Source: Artocarpus heterophyllus
Taxonomy: Eukaryota > Streptophyta > Magnoliopsida > Rosales > Moraceae
Assembly (NCBI GenBank): GCA_025403435.1
Contig: JAJQZP010000259.1
Span: 992,001-1,056,000 of the forward strand
Direction: 5' to 3'
DNA length: 64,000 nt
Positions 57,301 through 64,000 of the stretch are shown here, piece after piece; position 1 is the stretch's first letter, and each line of letters opens with the position of its first letter. Both the position numbers and the translations under genes were made by a program. Under the pieces are notes generated by a model. That model made no database searches. It had not been told where the DNA came from and saw nothing but the letters and a program-made list of their open reading frames with translations.

Positions 57301-58314
57301 GTGTTACCTACAGACCAATGTGGAGGCCTAAGATGCTCTCTTTGAAAGCCTTCTCCCACTCAATATTTTAGAAATCAAGGTTTTTATGTTAACATGAATG
57401 AACAATTTTTAATGCGCGGCACTCCCTATTCTACATAACATCATATATGGCAAAACATATTATAAAGTAAACAAGTAACACAATTAGCAAATCTGCAAGC
57501 AATATAATAAATAACCGTAATATTATTGCTCCACCTTACAGAAAAGAAAAAAAATTACAAAAGTTAAATAGTGATATATATCAATTCTTCATCTTGTATC
57601 TTCTCATTGTATCCTTCTTAATGTGTGTCTAGCTGCAATTTAATCTCGTATAGATCAAAAATTATTCTCTATTATCATAAAAATTTCATTTGTTTTTTTT
57701 TTCAAATTGCCTCATAAAAGAAATCGATCGAAAAATAGCAAAAATCTGCCCCTTTACGCCGACTGGTCGATCGCTTATAACAGGGGTTGATTGACCAGCT
57801 CTGTCTGACAAACTGGCTGTGAAGCTAAGCTTGGTTGATCAGACTACCTAACAGGCAGTTGACCAGCCTATCATAGAACCATTACCTAAGAACAAATATA
57901 TCAGCAAGCATCTCCATCTCTTAGATTTGTCTTAAACAATTTTAATAGAAATTTACAACTAAAACCTATACCATTTCTAGCTTACAAAATTTCTAGAAAA
58001 AAAAATTAAATAACAAACTTAGACGGTGAGATAGACCGTCATCTAATTACATGAAAAACGTAGATACAAATTCTAACCTCTAAGGCACTATAACCAGCAA
58101 TAATTAATTAATTAAAATAATAATTAGATAAAAATTTAATTAATGACAATTAATTAATACACATTCACTATAAAATCTTATGACAACATATAAATATATA
58201 GAAACCATAAAGTGTCAACTATCTAAATATAGAATTCAAGCACAGGAGAGATTAAGATCATATAATTTCTGTACATAGCATGATCACAAACTCGTAAAAT
58301 CAACCTAAAACCAT
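57301..58314 (-). mobile_element. Leader of element N, second part
   Basis: Resumes the leader alignment (equivalent to 28310-29460 in the intact element). Between 57761 and 57870 it carries a spaced array of a different dyad, GGTYGA/TYRACC-like, with centres about 21-23 bp apart. Non-coding. Confidence 0.65.
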
Positions 58315-58327
58315 GGCTCTAATACCA
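58315..58327 (-). other. Primer-binding site, element N
   Basis: Minus strand TGGTATTAGAGCC, the initiator tRNA-Met type with one C-to-T change, two bases from the LTR. Confidence 0.8.
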
Positions 58328-58329
58328 AT

Positions 58330-60289
58330 TGTTGGAAAAACGAATAAGTTTAAAAAATTTTATTTAAAACCTTTTCCAAATAACAAGTTAGACATGTTAT
58401 AAATATAAAGTGATTCAAGATCTTATAGACCTCTTTTAGATCACAAACTATGTTTCTAAATAAGGAAGATTTCTGTCAACCACTATGAGAGAACTGCTAT
58501 TGGAAGAACCTTAACCAACTGGTCTTTTTTGTTATTCACTTTTCCAAGATCAAAATGCGAGTGGGCACACCTCGTTCAGTCTTTCCTCAGGCAACGCCTC
58601 TTTCTGACCACTTAAGAAAACTAAGAGCTAAGTTTCGAGATGTTGAATAATAGCCCTATGGAAGTTTCAAAGTTTCTCTTAATAGAATACTTTACGTAAA
58701 TTCCTCAAATAGTCTAAGAAACAATGGGATAAACTCCTCTTTTATATAGTGGCCGGATTGGGACTCATTTTTATCATATTAGGCTTCAAAAATTTGAGTT
58801 TAGATAAACTTTTGGAGTGAAAAAGCGTTAGATGTGGGTTGTTGACCTGGCAAGGTTTAGTCGACTGGACTGTTCTAGCAGATACTCCCACACATTTTTC
58901 TAGCTCCAGAGAGTTATTTTGATTCACTCATTTAAATCTAGAGGATAAATCCTACTTTATTTGACCTAGGTATCTATTATAGAACTTCAATTTTAATTAA
59001 AATAACCCAATGGAGAAGTTATTTGATCAAAACAATTCTAAATAGATAATTTCATATTCAAATAAAATATATATTTCAAGTAATTCAACTTGTTTATTTT
59101 GAATTTAATATGTAAAATTAATTCAACTAACAAACTAACATGAATTATTAAATCCAATTAATCAAATTTTAGCCAATCTTAAGAAAAACCATAAGTTACA
59201 AATTTGTCGGAAAGACATGCCGTATCATTACAGGAAATTATGTGAGCTAGCAAAGTAACCCAATAGACTTATATAAATAGAGCTCCTATAATTGTAAAAC
59301 ATGTACCCAACATGTACAATTTATAATTATCAACTCCAAAACTACTCCACTAAAAGCTTTGAGCTGCACTCACGAGCTATATATAATTATAGAACTCCAA
59401 TAAGTTAAACCATATCATAATGTGTAAGATCCCCATACGATATTCATAATCTATTTAAGGATAGATTTTTTTTTTTACCTTCCTTATTATTTTTATCTTA
59501 TGTTTTATTATCTCACCATTAGAAACTTACTATTCATAACTAATAAAAATAATATACCAGTCAGTTATATATATGTATCCAAATGGTTGAACACTTTTGC
59601 TTTTCAATTACAAAATAATGCCTATTAGAGAATATTATTAATTCTATAAAAGAGCTATGGATTATATGTCTATGAATAACAAGTCTACATCAACCAAAAG
59701 TCATGTCTCCAACATACTAACATGTGTACCTTCATATAATTCAAGATGTCATCCTTTGGTACGACAAAAAGAGATAAGTCAAGAATATAGGCCAATTGAT
59801 TCATTTCATGATTAAGAAGTAACACATGTGATTGTCTAAAGCGAATTGATTTAAACAAACAGAATTATTAATCAATTCAATTCAACTTTAGTCGCCATCC
59901 AATATATCATCACCTATAACAATATGCCAATGTTTTTACTTGCGGAGTCCAACTCTGATGACCAAGACAAGCTATCTCCAGTTAAGATGTAGACAACATA
60001 ACAATCTTAACATAAATAAAATGCCTAACTTTTTTTCCTTGACTATGAATCTTTTTATTTAGACTATCACCTTTGAGATTTATGTCTTCCGAATAATCCG
60101 TCCAACGCATGCACGAACTTAAAGGTTTAGACTGGCAGTCTTAGACTTTTATTTGCTTGTCACACATTCAATAAAAATGAACATAAGGAGAACAATATTT
60201 GATATGTAAATAATAAATAAACTCTTTGTTGATTAAATATCTCCAAAAACTTGTTACATCATTTAATCCTTAGAGCACCTAGTCTAACA
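58330..60289 (-). repeat. 5' LTR of copia element N
   Basis: 1960 bp, TGTTGGAAAAACG to TCTAACA. Best relative in the window is LTR J (32522 to 50508 in three parts), which may be the 3' LTR of the same old element; if so that element spans 32522-60289 with its insertions. Confidence 0.8.
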
Positions 60290-61965
60290 ACGTCTCCTTC
60301 CAACCACAAGATAAAATCAAAAGCTAAGGTTTAGGATGCTGAACAATAACCCTATAGTAGTTTCAGAGTTTATTTCTCTAGAATACTATCTCTAAATTTT
60401 TCTGGTGATTTAAACAATAATCGAAACAAGTGTCTTATTTATAGTGGCTGATAGGGAGTCAATTCTACTTATATAAGGCTTCTAAATTTGAAACTCGGTC
60501 ACAATCTGCATCAAAACTTATAACAGGATTTTGTACAACCGGTCTGCCGATCCTGACTAACAGCCTGGTGGTTGTACTTTTTGTAACTAAGTTATGCTCT
60601 ATCGGCCGGTCGAATGAAGGCATCGGCTTATTGGTCCACCTAGTTCTAGAAGTTTCTATATCTTATTCTGCATGAGAATCTTAAATAGAGCCTCAGTTTT
60701 AATTTAAATAAGCCAACAAAGAAGTTATTTGATTAAAATAGTCATATCCAAATAATCTCATATAAAATAAAACAAATATTCAAATAATTCAACATGTTTA
60801 TTTTAAATTAATTCAACTAATAAACTAACATAAATTATAAAATCCAATCAACTGAATTTGAATAATCTAAGAATTAACATAAGTCACCACTATGTAGAAA
60901 AAAAATGCCTTATCATTACAGGAAAATATTGTGAGTTAGCAAGGGAGACTTGATGGACATATATAGATTAAGATCCTATAATTATAAAATAAAATATCCC
61001 CAATATATATATTTTATAATTATCAACTCTAAAGCTATTCCACTAAAAGCTTTGAGCTACACTCTTGAACTATATAAAATTACAAAACTCCAATAAGTTT
61101 ATAGTCTATGCCATATCATAACGTGTAACAATCCCATAAGATATTCATAATCTGCTTAAGGATAAATTCTGTTTTGCTTTCCTAATTATTTTTATCTTAT
61201 GTTCAATTATCTTATCATTGGAATAATTATTCATAAATAGTATACCATTCGGTTACACTTATGTATCCAAATGGTTAAGCGCCTCAGTTTCCAATTACAA
61301 GATAATGCCTATACGAGATTATCATTAACTTTACAAAAGAGCTATGGGTTCTATATCTATGAATAATGAGCCTATATCTATCAAGAATCATATCTCCAAC
61401 ATACTGGTATGTATACCATCATCTAATTCAAGATGTGACCTTTTGCTATATCAAAAGACACAAGTCAAGAATGCGAGCCTATTAATTTATTTCAGGATTA
61501 AGATACAACACATATGATTATCTAAAGTGAATTAATTTAAATAAACAAAATTATTAATCAAATCAATTTATCTTTAGTCCTGATCAAATATATCATCACT
61601 TATAACAATAGACCAATGTTTCTACTCACAAAGTCCAACTCTGATGGCCAAGTGGTAGGGATGTCGACAACATAACAATATTAACATGAATAAAGTGCCC
61701 AACTTTACTCCCTCAATTGCAGACCTTATCATTTAAACTATCACATTTAAGATTCTTGTTTTCTGCATAATATGTCCATCATATGCATGATCTTAAAGAT
61801 TTAAAATGACAATCTTAGACTTTTGTTTGCTTATCATGTATTAAACATAAATGAACATAAAAAGGATAGCATTTGATATATGAAAATAAATAATAAACTC
61901 TTTATTGATTAAATGTCTACAAAAAACTATTACATCATTTAATCCTTAAGGCGCCTAGTCTAACA
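60290..61965 (-). repeat. Copia LTR fragment Q
   Basis: Partial LTR ending in TCTAACA; its R/U5 end is missing, having been cut at the edge of LTR N. Holds decayed dyads at about 60544/45, 60607/08 and 60628/29, whose separations (63 and 21 bp) are multiples of 21. Confidence 0.65.
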
Positions 61966-62545
61966 CCTATACTACTAGTAGTCTTTCCTACTCTGTTTAT
62001 ATTTTTTCATATCATTCCATGCTTATCAATATCCTTCACACGATATAATTCACATACTATTTAATTTTATGCTATATAATTTTCTACTACTTAACTTTAT
62101 GCAGAATAATCCTTACACTATATTATTCTAATAATGAATAATTTCTATACTGTATTATTTTATCAGTATAACTTTTCATATTTTCCATGCTGTATATTTC
62201 CTAAACTGCGTTTCCATTTCAAGATCCGTTGTAACATATTCTGCAAAAATTAAGCTTTCCAGATTATTTCTCCTTACTCATTGGCTAACTCTTATTTTCA
62301 TTTCATTCCTACTTTACTTAGGATTATGGCATGATATTCAATCTTTGAAAAATCCTATATTTAATCTTATTGAATTTGTCTCAAAAATTGGATTTAAATA
62401 ATAATCCTTGTGACATTAAAATTATTCCTTAAATTCTTAATAAATTTTTCAGCATAAATTTTAGCTCACAAAATTTGTATATATATTACTTAATATAATT
62501 ATTAATTATTTCATATTTAATACACTAGAAATTCTTGGGTGTCAC
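61966..62545. other. AT-rich interval, possibly a gypsy LTR end
   Basis: No ORF. The right end GGGTGTCACA would be TGTGACACCC on the minus strand, a common start of plant gypsy LTRs. No partner found, so this is weak. Confidence 0.3.
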
Positions 62546-63119
62546 AATAGTGTTGTTGTTCAAACTTACAGTCCATTTGGCACACGAGTCTAGAATAGTG
62601 TAGTTTTAAACTTTGTAGTTTAAATCGATAGTTTTAAACCTTTATGGTTTAAACGGTAGTTTTTAAACTAGCATTTGGAATACAAAGGTTTAAAATGAGA
62701 ATAAAATATCACATCAAAAAATTAATGTTTAGAAAACTATGATTTATGAAGGAAAACGAGAATAATAAGGGCCTTTACTATAGAGAATCATTCAAAACAC
62801 TTAGAATTAAGGGAAATCAAGTTCTTAAGACTAACAGTTCTATATAATTTAAACCATCCTTTTTTTATCAATTGCTTATTATGCATACCAAATGCCAATT
62901 CAACTACCGGCCCATAGGTTTAAAACGGCCAAAATTTAGGTACCAAACACCTCATTAATAGTTTGAATCCCTCTCCTAAACACTCTATAAATGTAAAGAC
63001 ACTTTTAGAGAAGAGTTGACTGAAGTTATATATATTATAAAATAATAGCGGTAAATATATCATTTTCTTTACTTCTTATTTATAACGCAATCTATGTCTA
63101 AAACACTATGATATTATTT
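62546..63119. other. AT-rich non-coding interval with weak inverted repeats
   Basis: No gene. TTTGGCAC near 62576 and GGTACCAAACACC near 62939-62951 could be ends of a degraded MITE, but the match is short. Confidence 0.3.
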
Positions 63120-63691
63120 GTGACGGTGTTTGGTACACTGTATTAAAGCACCATATTGTATAATAATACACTAATACAATGTTTTGTATGATCATTGTAT
63201 TATATAAGTTAATACAGACGGTAAATTAATATGATCTACGTTGTATTATAGGATACTACCCATTTTTGGTGTATTATAAATATTATTTTATACTAGGCCT
63301 ATGATTCTTATCGGAGTTAGATCTAACATGGAGTTGGGGTTAGGGTAACACAAAATTGGGCTGGAACTTGTAATTTTCTAAAATTTAAGAGTAACTTTAC
63401 ATTTTCTAAAATCAAATTTTAGCCCTTCAACTTTTCAAAAATAATATTTTGACCCTATATTTTTTAAAACTACATTTTGACCCCATATTTTTTTAAATTT
63501 ATATTCAACCCCTTAATTTTGATAAATTATATTTTGATCCCAAATTTTTAAAAAATTACATTTTAGCTCCTTATACAATATGTTATGCATCAAACACTGT
63601 ATTGTACTATGATAATATAGCACAATACAGTACAATACGATCCAATATACGTTATAAAATACAATACAATATGGTCTATAAACATAGTCAC
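63120..63691. mobile_element. MITE-like element with terminal inverted repeats
   Basis: Left end GTGACGGTGTTTGGTACACT and right end (reverse complement) GTGACTATGTTTATAGACC share GTGAC, TGTTT and, further in, CCATATTGTAT. The interior is AT-rich and non-coding. About 570 bp. I could not identify a target duplication, so the superfamily is unknown. Confidence 0.45.
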
Positions 63692-64000
63692 CATTCAAAT
63701 TTCTCTCTATTTTTTCTCTCATTCTTGCTAAATGGAGTACAAAGAGGATAATTGTAAGTAAAAATTAGAGGGCACCTTGCAATTTTGATACATCTTATAA
63801 TGTATATCACCTATGTTTTTTCACATTTTGTTGAGCAAGCAAATTTTTTTTAATTTGGCACTATGATTTGATCTAGCAAACTTAGTTTGAATGCAACATA
63901 GTAGTAAACCTAGGGTCTATTTCGTATCATTTTTGTTTTTAAATTTTTTAAAGTGAAAACAAAAATATTTTCTCTTGTGTTTATTTTTTATTTTTTTAAG
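63692..64000. other. AT-rich flank, nothing recognised
   Basis: No ORF, repeat or transposon end that I can support. Confidence 0.4.

Noticed and set aside
32522..60289. Treating LTR J and LTR N as a proven pair
   Set aside because: Target duplications do not match (GGTGT and ACGTC) and the interior is mostly replaced, so the pairing stays an inference.
62568..62956. Second MITE with TTTGG ends
   Set aside because: Inverted match too short and no duplication; kept only as a weak remark.

Overview
This window looks like repeat-rich heterochromatin from a flowering plant, probably a eudicot although the sequence alone does not fix the species. The DNA is AT-rich. I find no host protein-coding gene, rRNA gene, tRNA gene or bacterial-type feature. 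Almost everything recognisable is LTR retrotransposon in several layers of nesting, mostly on the minus strand, plus remnants of a CACTA DNA transposon, MITE-like sequence and a fragment of a plant transposon-protein family.

Layout. 1-2697: leader, primer-binding site and 5' LTR of a Ty1/copia element whose body lies left of the window; it sits in the RNase H region of an older, heavily decayed copia element (2698-6420). 6969-13893: gag stub, leader and LTR of another old copia element, its LTR split by about 3.5 kb of AT-rich DNA with a promoter-like block. 13894-15693: a remnant encoding part of a PF20167-like protein. 15923-18776: a scrambled copia LTR/LTR structure. 18777-21076: an internally deleted copia element. 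21398-21819 and 31520-32521: CACTA pieces split by the youngest element here, a Ty1/copia retrotransposon at 21820-31514. That element has 2036-bp LTRs differing at three positions, a perfect AAAGG target duplication, and two long ORFs separated by one frame break.

32522-60289 is probably one old copia element. Its 3' LTR is split by a non-autonomous gag-only Ty3/gypsy element (33702-40823) and by a Tekay-like chromovirus (41267-50242, target duplication AGACA). Its interior is invaded by a truncated short-LTR copia element and by an old LTR that itself hosts a younger solo LTR (53758-55762, target duplication GGATC). 60290-64000 holds another LTR fragment, AT-rich DNA and a MITE-like inverted-repeat element.

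The most unusual signal cuts across families. Arrays of a short dyad, consensus TTCGGC-NN-GCCGAA, lie with centres about 21-22 bp (two helical turns) apart in the U3 promoter and leader of the copia elements and in both LTRs of the unrelated Ty3/gypsy chromovirus. Decayed families keep the spacing even where the core has drifted. This looks like a shared cis-acting module, perhaps a phased protein-binding array, moving between or maintained in unrelated retrotransposons.
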